From positions 558,001 to 622,000 of the forward strand of contig NZ_JAFBBV010000001.1 in the NCBI RefSeq assembly GCF_016907365.1: a stretch of DNA of 64,000 bases, read 5' to 3'. Of the stretch, positions 53,589 through 64,000 are shown one piece after another. This stretch comes from Oerskovia paurometabola (GTDB taxonomy: Bacteria; Actinomycetota; Actinomycetes; Actinomycetales; Cellulomonadaceae). Under the pieces are notes generated by a model, which saw nothing but the letters and a program-made list of their open reading frames with translations, searched no databases and was not told the DNA's origin. The first letter of the stretch is position 1. Each line of letters begins with the position of its first letter. The translations under genes and the position numbers were made by a program.

Positions 53589-54233
53589 ATGCTGAGGACT
53601 GTTCGACGACGGGGGGCGGGGGCGTCGCTGGGGACCGCTCTGGCGGTGGCCTTGGTGACCGGGTGCTCGGGTGAGTCCGAGGTGCGCAATCCTTACGCGG
53701 CCGAGTTCGCCAAGGCCCGCGATGAAGTCACCGCAGAGGTTTCCCGAGCGATTCTCGAGGACGACGTCATCACCGCCGCCGAGTACGACCAGGTCAAGGA
53801 CGAGTCGGTCCAGTGCATGCGGGACCAGGGGCTCGCGGCCAGTCGCACCCAGGAAGGCGGGGTCAAGGTCGAGGGCGTCGGCTCGACCTGGGACACCCCG
53901 CAGGACCAGCTCGACGCGGATCGCGCGCGCAGGGAAGCGATCATGGCCGAGTGCGAGGAGAAGGTCGATCTCGCCGTGCTTGAGGCGCTCTACTGGGCGG
54001 TGGCCGACAACCCGGAGAACACGGATCTGATGCAGGCCGTCGCCGACTGCCTGGTCCGCGGCGGTCATCGCGACGAGGGCTATGACAAGGCGGACTACAT
54101 CGAGGAGATGTCGAGCTACGGGACCGGCATGAACGTCGCCGACGACGGTTCGACGACAGAGACTCCGGGAGCGCTGGCCGGGCAAGCGCCACCTCTTGAG
54201 ATGACGGCCTGCGAGCGGGACCCGGAGCAGTAG
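53589..54233 (+). CDS. Lipoprotein, paralogue B of a small local family
   Basis: This 214-residue protein has a signal sequence with Arg-rich start, a hydrophobic core and the lipobox ALVTGC (Cys at about 23). The mature part has AAEYDQVKDESVQCMRDQGL, parallel to HEYREVQDAFIACMGDRGL of the lipoprotein at 52557, and conserved cysteines in AECEEKVD, ADCLVRGG and TACERD. It is predicted to sit on the outer face of the membrane. A GGGGAGAG site precedes the ATG at 53589. It lies two genes before the ABC system at 55398. Confidence 0.8.
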   Translation: MLRTVRRRGAGASLGTALAVALVTGCSGESEVRNPYAAEFAKARDEVTAEVSRAILEDDVITAAEYDQVKDESVQCMRDQGLAASRTQEGGVKVEGVGSTWDTPQDQLDADRARREAIMAECEEKVDLAVLEALYWAVADNPENTDLMQAVADCLVRGGHRDEGYDKADYIEEMSSYGTGMNVADDGSTTETPGALAGQAPPLEMTACERDPEQ

Positions 54234-54238
54234 TCCCC

Positions 54239-54280
54239 GACATCACGACGTCGACATCACGACGTCGACATCACGACATC
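54239..54280 (+). repeat. Three tandem copies of a 14-bp repeat
   Basis: The unit GACATCACGACGTC occurs three times head to tail, the third copy with one change. It starts 5 bases after the lipoprotein stop and 48 bases before the next gene. The GACGTC part is self-complementary, so it could form overlapping binding sites or small hairpins. Confidence 0.9.
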
Positions 54281-54327
54281 GCACACCCCGGCAGCAACCA
54301 CGCATGCGCACCACCCGAGGAGCAGCA

Positions 54328-55407
54328 GTGACCAGAGATCGACGCCCCGCCCGGCCCAGGGCCGCAAGCTCAGGAGCGGCCCGCGTGGGCGCGCTCGCGC
54401 TCACGGCGGTGGTGCTGCTCGCGGGGGGTGTCACGGCGGGCATGGCGTTGGCGCCGCAGGCGGAACCGCAGAGCGTGCGGAGTGCGACGCCACCCGCAAC
54501 CGTTCCGGTCTCGCGTCAGGTGTTCGACGACGCCCGCAAGGTCAAGGTCACCCCGGTCGTCGCGGAGGAGGGCACGCTGTCCGTCGCGGACCAGGGCAAG
54601 GTCACGCGCTCGGTGTGCGCCCCGGGGGCCGTGATCGAGTCGGGATCGAGCCCGGCCACGGTCGACGACCGTCCGGTCGTGGCGCTCGCGACGTCGATCC
54701 CGTTGTGGCGGGACCTGGCTCCCACGGCCAAGGGCGACGACGTGAAGGCCCTGCAGGTCGAGCTCACTCGCCTCGGGCACAAGGTGAGCGCGGACGGCAC
54801 CTACGGCGACACGACCAAGGCCGCCGTGACCAAGCTGTTCAAGGCTGCGGGCGTGGCCAAGCCGACCGGGGACCTGCCGGTGGCGTCAGTGCTGTGGCTG
54901 CCTGCGTCGTCGGTCACGGTCAAGGCGTGCGAGGTGCCCGTGGGAGCCGCGACGTCCGAGGAGGCGTTCGCGACGACCGCCGGGACGCTGGTCTCGCTCG
55001 GCCTGTCGGACACTCTCTCCAACGTCACGCCCGGGGACCGCGTGCTGCGCCTGGGCGAGCTGAGCGCACCGGTCGGGGAGGGCGGTGTGGTCACGGACCC
55101 GACGTTCCTCGAGGCCGTGCGCGGCAGCATGGAGTTCGCCGGGTGGCAGCGCACCGAGGGGTCCGAGCCGTTGACGCTCGAGTACGTGCTGGCCGCGCCT
55201 CTCGACGTGTCGGTCGTGCCACCGGGGTCGCTGTTCGCGCTGAGCGGTGCGACCGGTTGCGTGAGCGCGGACGGCACGGCGTACCCCGTGACGGTCGTCG
55301 CGTCGAGCCTGGGGCAGACCCTCGTGACGTTCGACGGCCTCGACGCGGCGGCCGCTCCCACCGAGGTCGAGCTCACCTCGCAGGAGGAGGGCCAGACGTG
55401 CCGGTAG
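54328..55407 (+). CDS. Membrane-anchored protein with a peptidoglycan-binding domain (efflux-adaptor-like)
   Basis: This 359-residue protein has one N-terminal helix (VGALALTAVVLLAGGVTAGMAL) and an extracytoplasmic part. An early strand region resembles the barrel of MacA/HlyD-like adaptors (VVAEEGTLSVADQGKVT). A PG_binding_1 unit (GDDVKALQVELTRLGHKVSADGTYGDTT) is inserted at about residues 140-170. Such proteins pair with MacB-type ABC transporters in actinobacteria. I chose the GTG at 54328, which has a GAGGAG site at the right distance; an ATG at 54304 is in frame. Its end overlaps the ATPase gene by 10 bases. Confidence 0.85.
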   Translation: MTRDRRPARPRAASSGAARVGALALTAVVLLAGGVTAGMALAPQAEPQSVRSATPPATVPVSRQVFDDARKVKVTPVVAEEGTLSVADQGKVTRSVCAPGAVIESGSSPATVDDRPVVALATSIPLWRDLAPTAKGDDVKALQVELTRLGHKVSADGTYGDTTKAAVTKLFKAAGVAKPTGDLPVASVLWLPASSVTVKACEVPVGAATSEEAFATTAGTLVSLGLSDTLSNVTPGDRVLRLGELSAPVGEGGVVTDPTFLEAVRGSMEFAGWQRTEGSEPLTLEYVLAAPLDVSVVPPGSLFALSGATGCVSADGTAYPVTVVASSLGQTLVTFDGLDAAAAPTEVELTSQEEGQTCR

Positions 55408-56033
55408 GGGGCAAGCGGCTGGTCGGGGCGGGGTTGGGGCACGCGTTCCCCGGCACCGGGCTGCTCTTCGCCGGACTGGACCTGGAGATCGTGGCGGGCG
55501 AGGTGGTCGCGCTCGTCGGGCCCTCGGGCAGCGGCAAGTCGACGCTCCTGAGCATCGTCGCGGGCTGGGAGCGCCCCACGCAGGGGCAGGTCGAGCGCGT
55601 CGGGGTCGCCACGACGGGGTGGGTCTTCCAGAACCCGCACGGTGTCGCGCGTCGCGCCGCCCTCGACCACGTGGTGCTGCCGCTGCTGGCGCGCGGACTG
55701 CGCCGCCCCGACGCCGAGGACCGGGCTGCCGAGATCCTGGCGCGCTTCAACCTGACGTCGGTCGCCGACCGACCCTTCCGGGCGCTGTCGGGCGGAGAGG
55801 CCCAGCGGCTCATGCTCTCGCGTGCCGTGGCCCTGGCCCCGGATCTGCTCCTGGTCGACGAGCCCACCGCGCAGCTCGACCTGCGCACGGCCGCGACAGT
55901 CAACGAGGTCCTGGCCGGCATCGCCCAGGACGACTCGATCGTCGTGGTCGCCACGCACGACCCGCACACGCGCGACGCCTGCACGCGCGTGATCGACCTC
56001 GCCGACTTCCAGTCCGCGGAGGTCGCGGCGTGA
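55398..56033 (+). CDS. ABC transporter ATPase, MacB/LolD type
   Basis: This 211-residue ATPase has Walker A VGPSGSGKST, signature LSGGEAQRLMLSRAV, Walker B LLLVDEPTAQLD and a switch His in VVATHDPHT. The segment GWVFQNPHG is typical of the LolD/MacB subgroup. It is shorter than most importer ATPases and lacks a C-terminal regulatory domain. The GTG at 55398 overlaps the adaptor gene, and its stop overlaps the permease start, so the three proteins are made together. Confidence 0.95.
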   Translation: MPVGGKRLVGAGLGHAFPGTGLLFAGLDLEIVAGEVVALVGPSGSGKSTLLSIVAGWERPTQGQVERVGVATTGWVFQNPHGVARRAALDHVVLPLLARGLRRPDAEDRAAEILARFNLTSVADRPFRALSGGEAQRLMLSRAVALAPDLLLVDEPTAQLDLRTAATVNEVLAGIAQDDSIVVVATHDPHTRDACTRVIDLADFQSAEVAA

Positions 56034-57322
56034 CCGCCACCGAGCAGGGCCCCGTGCCCGACGGCGCGGCGGGACCCGGCCTGGCCACGTCCCCGGGCGC
56101 CTCGCACCGTCCCGGTGGCGCACAGCCCCTCGGTCAGGTCACGGGTTCAGCACCCCCCACCGTGCCCGACGGCGGAGCGCACCTCCGCGCGGAGGCGAGT
56201 GGCGGCGTCGGGCCGGGGGAGAAGCCCGCGCGACCAGTGCGGGCGCGTGCCATGCGGGCCGCGTCCGTGGTGTCCGAGGCGTGGCGGAACGTCGGGTCCG
56301 GCACGACGCGCGCGACCTTGTTCGCGGCGGTGCTCGTCGTGGTCGTGGGGGCGCTCGCCGCGGTCGACGTGCGTGCGGTCGCGGGCGTGATCGAGGGCGC
56401 CCGTGAGTACCGGGACGCGGGCGCGAGCGTGCAGATCCTCGAGGCCACCGGGCAGGTCGACGGGGCACGCTGCGAGGCCCTCGCAGGGGTCGACGGCGTG
56501 AACGCCGCCGGAGCCCTGCGGACGGGGGATCCCGTGCGGGCGCTCAACCTGCCGTCGAGCGAGCTGACCGGCTTCGAGGCGACCCCCGGGCTGCTCGGCG
56601 CGCTCGACCGCGGCCGGGTCGCCGGGGCGGGACTGTGGCTGTCCGCGGACCTGGCCGAGGCGCTCGGCGCGTCCGCCGGTGACTCGATCGCGACGAGCAC
56701 CGGTCCCGCGCGGGTCGGCGCCGTCTACCCGTACCCCGACGACGGGCGCGACCGCGCGCTCGGTTACGCAGCAGTCGCGCCGGTGCCCGCGGCGGGACTG
56801 TTCGACTCGTGCTGGGTCGAGATCTGGCCCGTCGAGCCCGAGACGGCGACGCTCCTGCGCACGACCATCGTCGCCGACTCAGCCTCCGAGGTTCAGCCCA
56901 CCCAGAAGCAGCTCAACGGCCGGCTCGGCGCGACGTACGACGCGAGCGCCGAGTTCAGGGATCGTCTGACGAAGCCCGCGCCGATCGCCGCCGCCTTCCT
57001 GGGGTTGGCCCTGGGCTTCGCCGCGATTCGTCTGCGCCGCCTCGAGCTCGCCGCAGCCCTGCACGCCCGGGTCCCGCGCTCGGCGCTGACCTGGCAGGTG
57101 CTCCTGGAGACCGCGGCGTGGACCGGTGCCGCCGTGATCGTGACCGTTCCGGTGCTGTGGTGGCTCGCCGCCGATGCCGGCCTTCCCGCCGACCACCTCA
57201 GCACCTGGGTCATCGGCATGCGGACCGTCCTCGCGGGAGCGGGCGCGGTGCTCGTCGGAGCGGTCGTCGGGGCGCTCGCGACCCGGGAGAAGCACCTGTT
57301 CAAGTACTTCAAGGAGAGGTGA
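56030..57322 (+). CDS. ABC transporter permease, MacB/FtsX-like
   Basis: This 430-residue membrane protein has a long Pro/Gly-rich cytoplasmic N-terminus (about 80 residues), a first helix (ATLFAAVLVVVVGALAAV), and an extracytoplasmic domain of about 200 residues with two cysteines. Three helices form the C-terminal part. This one-plus-three-helix layout with a large external domain is typical of MacB/FtsX permeases, which transmit force to outside partners rather than forming a classical pore. It probably works with the adaptor-like protein and ATPase encoded just upstream, possibly in peptide export or self-protection. Confidence 0.88.
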   Translation: MTATEQGPVPDGAAGPGLATSPGASHRPGGAQPLGQVTGSAPPTVPDGGAHLRAEASGGVGPGEKPARPVRARAMRAASVVSEAWRNVGSGTTRATLFAAVLVVVVGALAAVDVRAVAGVIEGAREYRDAGASVQILEATGQVDGARCEALAGVDGVNAAGALRTGDPVRALNLPSSELTGFEATPGLLGALDRGRVAGAGLWLSADLAEALGASAGDSIATSTGPARVGAVYPYPDDGRDRALGYAAVAPVPAAGLFDSCWVEIWPVEPETATLLRTTIVADSASEVQPTQKQLNGRLGATYDASAEFRDRLTKPAPIAAAFLGLALGFAAIRLRRLELAAALHARVPRSALTWQVLLETAAWTGAAVIVTVPVLWWLAADAGLPADHLSTWVIGMRTVLAGAGAVLVGAVVGALATREKHLFKYFKER

Positions 57323-57455
57323 CGGACCTCGACGCTGGGTGAGCCGGGCTGATCGCGGGACGCCCGCGCCGCCGTCGTGCAACCTGCGCTACGGTGACGA
57401 CCGCACCACCACCCAGCACCACCGCACCACCAGTACCACCCACAACTCCACACAC

Positions 57456-59226
<1,771 letters not shown>

Positions 59227-59252
59227 GCCGCCGCCCGGCCACCTGCCCGACC

Positions 59253-59313
59253 GCTGAGTGCGGAGTACTTGTCGTCGAACGAGCCGATCGACGACAACTA
59301 CTCCGCACTCAGC
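59253..59313. terminator. Long hairpin between convergent thiC and response-regulator genes
   Basis: Two 26-base arms pair with one mismatch around a 9-nt loop. The left arm contains GTGCGGAGTA, a sequence also found in the hairpin before dcd. It lies 27 bases after thiC and 16 bases before the end of the convergent regulator gene, so it can end both transcripts. Confidence 0.85.
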
Positions 59314-59328
59314 GGGGGCCCGGCGTGT

Positions 59329-59991
59329 TCAGGGGGTGCCGGGCGCCGCGATCCCGTGCTCGTACGCCCACACCACGAGCTGGACGCGATCGCGCAGGCC
59401 CGTCTTGGTCATGATCCGGCTCAGGTGCGACTTCACGGTGCTCGCCTCGAGGAACAGTGTCGAGGCGATCTCGGCGTTCGACTGCCCCCGGCACAGCAGC
59501 GCCAGGATGTCGTGCTCGCGCGAGGTGAGCAGACCTGAGGCGACGTCGTCCGGGGACGCGGGGGACCGCCGTCGGGCGAACTCGTCGATCACGCGCCGCG
59601 TGAGCGTCTGGTCGACGAGGCCCTCGCCCGACGCCACGCGCCGCACCGCGTCGACCAGGACGTCGGGCTCGGCGTCCTTGAGCAGGAACCCGCTCGCCCC
59701 GGCCTCCAGGGCGCCGAACACGTAGTCGTCCAGGTCGAACGTGCTCACCACGAGCACCGGGACCGGGTCGACGACGCCGGGACCCGCGAGCGCGCGCGTC
59801 GCCGTGATGCCGTCCCCGCCGGGCATGCGGACGTCCATGCACACGACGTCGGGGCGCTCGCGGCGTGCGACGCGCACGGCGTCGGCCCCGTTCGACGCTT
59901 CGCCCACGACCTCGAAGCCCTCGCTCTCGAGGATCACGGTGAAGCCTGCGCGGACGACGGCCTGGTCGTCGACCAGCACCACTCGGGTCAT
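59329..59991 (-). CDS. LuxR-family response regulator (NarL type)
   Basis: This 220-residue regulator has a receiver domain with the phospho-acceptor Asp in VVCMDVRMP (about residue 52), the Thr/Ser in VVSTFD and the Lys in FLLKDAEP. The C-terminal LuxR helix-turn-helix is [20 protein letters not shown] onward, with [11 protein letters not shown]. Its start overlaps the stop of the sensor kinase gene by four bases. The pair probably controls the ABC-2 exporter encoded next on the same strand. Confidence 0.96.
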   Translation of the reverse strand: MTRVVLVDDQAVVRAGFTVILESEGFEVVGEASNGADAVRVARRERPDVVCMDVRMPGGDGITATRALAGPGVVDPVPVLVVSTFDLDDYVFGALEAGASGFLLKDAEPDVLVDAVRRVASGEGLVDQTLTRRVIDEFARRRSPASPDDVASGLLTSREHDILALLCRGQSNAEIASTLFLEASTVKSHLSRIMTKTGLRDRVQLVVWAYEHGIAAPGTP

Positions 59992-61415
59992 GGGGCCTCC
60001 TGCCCGACGGCGGAGCCCGGCCCGTCCGCGGACGTCGCCGAGCGCTGGGGGATCGTGGGGGACACCGGGTCGACCGGCCGGGGGACCGTGAGCCGGACCC
60101 GCCAGCCGTCGCCGGGCACGGGGCCGGCGTCGAGCGTCCCGCCGACGAGGTGCGCGCGCTCGGTCATGCCGATGAGGCCGTGGCCGGGTGGGGCCGGGGC
60201 AGCAGGGGAGCCGGGCGCTGGGCTGCCCGGCCCAGGCGGCCCGGCCCGGCCACCCGAGCCGATCGCCGCGACGGGCAACCGGTTGGTCACCGTGACGACG
60301 AGCGCGGCCTGCTGGTGGTCGGTGACAACCTCGATCGCGCGCCCGGGCGCGTGCCGGCGCGCGTTGGTCAGCGCCTCCTGGAGCACGCGGTAGACCGTGA
60401 GCTGGACGGCGGGGGACAGGTCGAACGGCTCGCCGAGCCGCACGTCGCGCACCTCGGCGCCGGCGCTGCGCGCGAGGTCGAGCAGCTCGTCCGCGTCGTC
60501 GAGCGTGGGCTGCGGTGCGGCCGGTGCCTCCTCGCCCGGCTCGCCGGGGCCGGTCTGCGACGAGCTGCGCAGGATGCCGACGACCAGGCGCAGGTTGTCG
60601 AGCGTCTCGCGTCCCTGGGTGCGGATCCAGCGCATCGACTCCTTGGCGCGCTCGGGGTCGCGGTCGACCAGGCGCTCGGCCGCGGCCGCCTGCACGACGA
60701 TCCCCGACAGGTGGTGCGCGGCGACGTCGTGCAGCTCGCGGGCCATGCGGCCGCGCTCCTCCAGGACGGCCTGCGCCGCGAGCATGTCGCGCTCGCGCTC
60801 GGCCTGGGCCACGCGCCCCTGGAGCTGGGCGAACAGCTCGCGGCGCGTGCCGACGTACGCGCCCACGAGCGCCGAGGCCACGTACGTCAGGAGTGCCGAG
60901 GCGAGACCTCCCCAGACCTGGACCGCGACGGGCGTGGGACCCGTCGACGTGATCGGCACGGGGCCGCCGAGCACGAAGCCCAGCAGGACCTGCACGCCCG
61001 CTGCTGCCCCGGCCGCCCACAGGGCCGTGCGGCGCGGTGCGTACGCGCCGACCGAGTAGGCCGCGACGAGCGTCGCGGGCGCCTGGAACGAGACGAACGC
61101 GGGGAGCACCGGCACGAGCGCGACCTGGCCCACCACGGTCAGGGCGAGCGCGAGCAGCGGTGCCCGACGGCGCAGCGTGAGCGCCATGGCCTGCGCGACG
61201 ACGATCACGATCGCTGCGACCCGTCCCCCGGTCGAGAACTGCAGGGAGTCGGGCGCGCCGTCGACCATGATGCCGAGGTCCGTCAGCGCGACCCGCTCGA
61301 CGGCCAGCAGGAAGCCGACCGTGAGGACCGCGACGACCGCGCCGAGCAGGGCGTCGCGACCCGTCGCGGTGCGGATGCCGACCGCGGCGAGCCGGCGGTG
61401 CAGGGCGTCGAGCAC
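59988..61415 (-). CDS. NarL-type sensor histidine kinase
   Basis: This 475-residue kinase has about five N-terminal membrane helices (residues 20-160) and a coiled linker. A HisKA_3 domain follows with the phospho-acceptor in [15 protein letters not shown] (about residue 243). The ATPase domain has the N-box [11 protein letters not shown] and [17 protein letters not shown] Gly/Pro-rich insertion of about 35 residues sits inside the ATPase domain before the G box, and the C-terminus is also extended. The GTG at 61415 (- strand) has an AGAGGA site. The signal is unknown. Confidence 0.94.
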   Translation of the reverse strand: MLDALHRRLAAVGIRTATGRDALLGAVVAVLTVGFLLAVERVALTDLGIMVDGAPDSLQFSTGGRVAAIVIVVAQAMALTLRRRAPLLALALTVVGQVALVPVLPAFVSFQAPATLVAAYSVGAYAPRRTALWAAGAAAGVQVLLGFVLGGPVPITSTGPTPVAVQVWGGLASALLTYVASALVGAYVGTRRELFAQLQGRVAQAERERDMLAAQAVLEERGRMARELHDVAAHHLSGIVVQAAAAERLVDRDPERAKESMRWIRTQGRETLDNLRLVVGILRSSSQTGPGEPGEEAPAAPQPTLDDADELLDLARSAGAEVRDVRLGEPFDLSPAVQLTVYRVLQEALTNARRHAPGRAIEVVTDHQQAALVVTVTNRLPVAAIGSGGRAGPPGPGSPAPGSPAAPAPPGHGLIGMTERAHLVGGTLDAGPVPGDGWRVRLTVPRPVDPVSPTIPQRSATSADGPGSAVGQEAP

Positions 61416-61519
61416 GAAGGTTCCTCTCAGGTCCGGGCGGGCGGGCGGTGTCGGCGGCGCCGTCGGGCACCACGGTACGTGGCCGTGGCGCCCGACGGGC
61501 CGCCCCTTCGGACGAGACG

Positions 61520-62412
61520 TCAGACGAGGTCGCGGCGGCGGAACGTCACCGCGCCCGACCCGAGCGCGACCGCGACCCAGGCGACCAGTCCCAGCACCGC
61601 GACCCCGACGCCCATCGGGGCGAGGCCGCCCAGGGCCGACGTCGCGCTCTGGCCGGTCGACGCGAGCGACCCCAGGCCCAGCGGCAGCCACGCCGCGGCG
61701 CTCGACGTGCCGCCCGAGAGCAGCACGACCGCGGCCTGGACCAACGGCTCGACCACCACGAGCCCGACGACGACCAGGATCGCCGCGACCTGCCCGCGGA
61801 TCAGCGTCCCGATGCCCAGCCCGAGCCACGCGAACAGCACGAGGACCAGCAGTCCGCGCCCCCACACCCCCAGGACGTCGCCCGCGTCGACCATGAGCTG
61901 CGCGCCGGGCGTCGACGCGACGGCCGCGAGAAGGCCCAAGGCCGTGAGCACCGCGAGCGCGGCGCCGATCACGAGCGCGACGACCGCGGTCGCCCCCGCC
62001 TTGCCCGCGAGGACGCGCAGGCGGGACGGGACGACGAGGGCCGTGGGGACGATGCCGCCCGTGCGGAAGTCGGTCGTGACCGCGAGGACGCCCAGCAGCA
62101 GCATGCAGATGACCGAGACCCCTGCGGAGCCCGAGCCCGCGGGGCCGTTGCCCAGCAGGTCCAGCATCGCGCGCTGCACGGGAGCGGCGCCCAGGTCGGT
62201 CAGCCCGGTGAGGTCTGGGGCGAGGTCGGCCGTCATCTCGGGCGAGGCCTGGAGGCCCACGGTGGCGCCTCCACCCAGCCCTTCGAGGCTCGACAGGACG
62301 CGCGGCAGGGTGATCGTCAGGGCCTGGACGAGGATCATTCCCGCGAGGGCGACGATCCCCAGGACCCAGGGCGTGCGGGTCGTGCGTAGCTTGAGCAGCT
62401 CGGCGCGGAACA

Positions 62413-62413
<1 letters not shown>
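61520..62413 (-). CDS. ABC-2 type transporter permease
   Basis: This 297-residue membrane protein has about six hydrophobic helices. It begins MFRAELLKLRTTRTPWVL, the conserved N-terminal motif of ABC-2 permeases of the lantibiotic-immunity and drug-export group. A long external loop (about residues 40-95) follows the first helix. The start overlaps the stop of the ATPase gene by one base (TGATG). With that ATPase it probably exports drugs or lipids or protects against antimicrobial peptides, under control of the adjacent two-component system. Confidence 0.93.
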
Positions 62414-63126
<713 letters not shown>

Positions 63127-63429
63127 CGGGGGATCCCCTCTCCTCCGGTCGTGCGGCAGGGTGCCGCGCGCCGTGCCTCCAGCCTGTCTTCCGGGTGGTC
63201 GTGGGCGCTTCTGGCGGAAGGGGGAAGGTGGGTTGCGACTTGCGGTGGAACGGCGGTGGCGGCGGCGGGCGCCACGGGTCCCGGCAGACGTGCCCCTGAG
63301 AGCGCTCACACCGACACGGCCTCGGGGCGGTGGTCCCTGAGTCACCCGGCGTCGAGAGTGGAACGCGACGGGTCGCCGCCGTCGGCGGCGCTACGCTCGC
63401 GGGGAATCACACTTCATGGGGGAGGGCAC
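63127..63429. promoter_or_regulatory. 303-bp divergent intergenic region
   Basis: This region separates the - strand exporter block from the + strand TetR gene and must hold promoters for both. I see no strong -35/-10 pair or operator palindrome on either strand. The only clear signal is the GGGGGAGGG ribosome binding site just before the TetR ATG. Confidence 0.4.
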
Positions 63430-64000
63430 ATGCCCAGCACGACGTCAGACCTGCACGCCAGCGGCCCGGCCCGCCCGACGGCGGAGCCAGCCTCCCGGGG
63501 GGACGCCCGCCGCGACGGCCCCGGCCCGGGAACCGGCGCAGCGCCTCGCGGCTATGCGAAGGGGCGCGCCAAGCGCGACGAGATCATCGAGGCCGCGACG
63601 GGGCTCTTCGGCGAGGTCGGCTACCACTCGGCCTCGCTGCGCGAGATCTCCTCGCGCGTGGGGATCTCGCACCCGGGTCTGCTCCACCACTTCCCCACCA
63701 AGGAGATGCTGCTCCAGGCGGTGCTCGAACGTCGTGACGAGGCGGACTTCGCCCTGTTCGCCCAGGACCGCGAGGAAGGGCTCGACTACTTCGAGTCGCT
63801 CGTGCGGGTCGTCGAGCGCAACGCGGCCCGGCCGGGCATCGTCGAGCTCTTCTGCATCCTCTCGGCCGAGGCGACGTCGCCCGACCACCCGGCCCACGCG
63901 TACTTCCAGCGACGCTACGACGGTGTCCTGGCGCGCATCCGGGACGAGGTCTCCCGTCGCGCCGCGGAGGGACGACTGCGGCCCGGGATCGACGTCACCG
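63430..64000 (+). CDS. TetR-family transcriptional regulator (partial, cut by window end)
   Basis: The first 190 residues are present and no stop is reached. After a disordered, Pro/Arg-rich N-terminus of about 45 residues comes the TetR helix-turn-helix: RDEIIEAATGLFGEVGYHSA, then LREISSRVGISHPGLLHHFPTKEMLL. The ligand domain begins with the PGIVELFCILSAEATSPDHP segment common in actinobacterial TetR proteins. The ATG at 63430 has a strong GGGGAGGG site. Its target may be the exporter across the divergent region or genes beyond the window. Confidence 0.93.
   Translation, partial: MPSTTSDLHASGPARPTAEPASRGDARRDGPGPGTGAAPRGYAKGRAKRDEIIEAATGLFGEVGYHSASLREISSRVGISHPGLLHHFPTKEMLLQAVLERRDEADFALFAQDREEGLDYFESLVRVVERNAARPGIVELFCILSAEATSPDHPAHAYFQRRYDGVLARIRDEVSRRAAEGRLRPGIDVT

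Overview
The window is high-GC actinobacterial DNA. The gene set suggests a Micrococcales relative of Cellulomonas, Oerskovia or Cellulosimicrobium: HspR-type ClpB control, fused MnhA/MnhB, DUF2510 proteins, leaderless genes and very GC-rich third codon positions. That assignment is inferred from gene content and base composition, not from a marker gene. The last gene (TetR, 63430 onward) is cut by the window end.

Region 1 (about 154-21441) is a specialised-metabolite gene cluster, all on the + strand, ending at a strong hairpin. At its core are the three enzymes known from bacterial hydrazine pathways such as s56-p1 and triacsin: a lysine N-hydroxylase (12392-13693), a cupin/methionyl-tRNA-synthetase-like fusion (hydrazine synthetase, 9227-11200) and a glycine-oxidase-like FAD enzyme (11197-12321). 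Around them lies a dissected NRPS: a free condensation domain (1393-2739), a free adenylation domain (3774-5417), and a single carrier protein fused to a rhodanese domain (6454-7161). A PPTase, a GNAT acyltransferase, an alpha/beta hydrolase, a second FAD oxidoreductase, a DUF3291 protein and an unknown 158-residue protein complete the tailoring set. An EctB-like aminotransferase, an APC permease, an EamA exporter and two ABC exporter half-transporters follow. The inferred logic is lysine hydroxylation, N-N coupling to an amino acid, oxidative release of a hydrazino acid, loading onto the carrier, oxidation and sulfur chemistry on the carrier, condensation and export. I do not recognise this combination as a described pathway, and the carrier-rhodanese fusion is the most novel element.

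Region 2 (21608-33320) holds a membrane-anchored HNH nuclease-like protein on the - strand. It is followed by a LacI-controlled sugar ABC importer with a mannose-isomerase-like enzyme; the same palindromic operator stands before lacI and before the importer. A - strand molybdate module (ModE-like regulator, ModA, fused ModB-ModC), a small membrane protein and a tRNA-Gly(CCC) complete the region.

Region 3 (33458-51810) is mostly housekeeping: a TM2 protein, dCTP deaminase, an unknown conserved protein, a PadR regulator, the six-gene Mnh/Mrp antiporter operon, a CDF metal transporter, an alpha/beta hydrolase, a proline-rich membrane protein, ClpB with an HspR operator, a CAP-domain protein and a diacylglycerol-kinase-type lipid kinase.

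Region 4 (52158-57322) groups a small secreted protein, two paralogous lipoproteins with the remnant of a third between them, and a three-gene export or resistance system (peptidoglycan-binding-domain membrane protein, MacB/LolD-type ATPase, large permease). It may be a secreted-peptide system. Region 5 (57456-64000) has a TPP riboswitch with thiC, then a - strand two-component system, an ABC-2 drug-type exporter and a partial TetR regulator.
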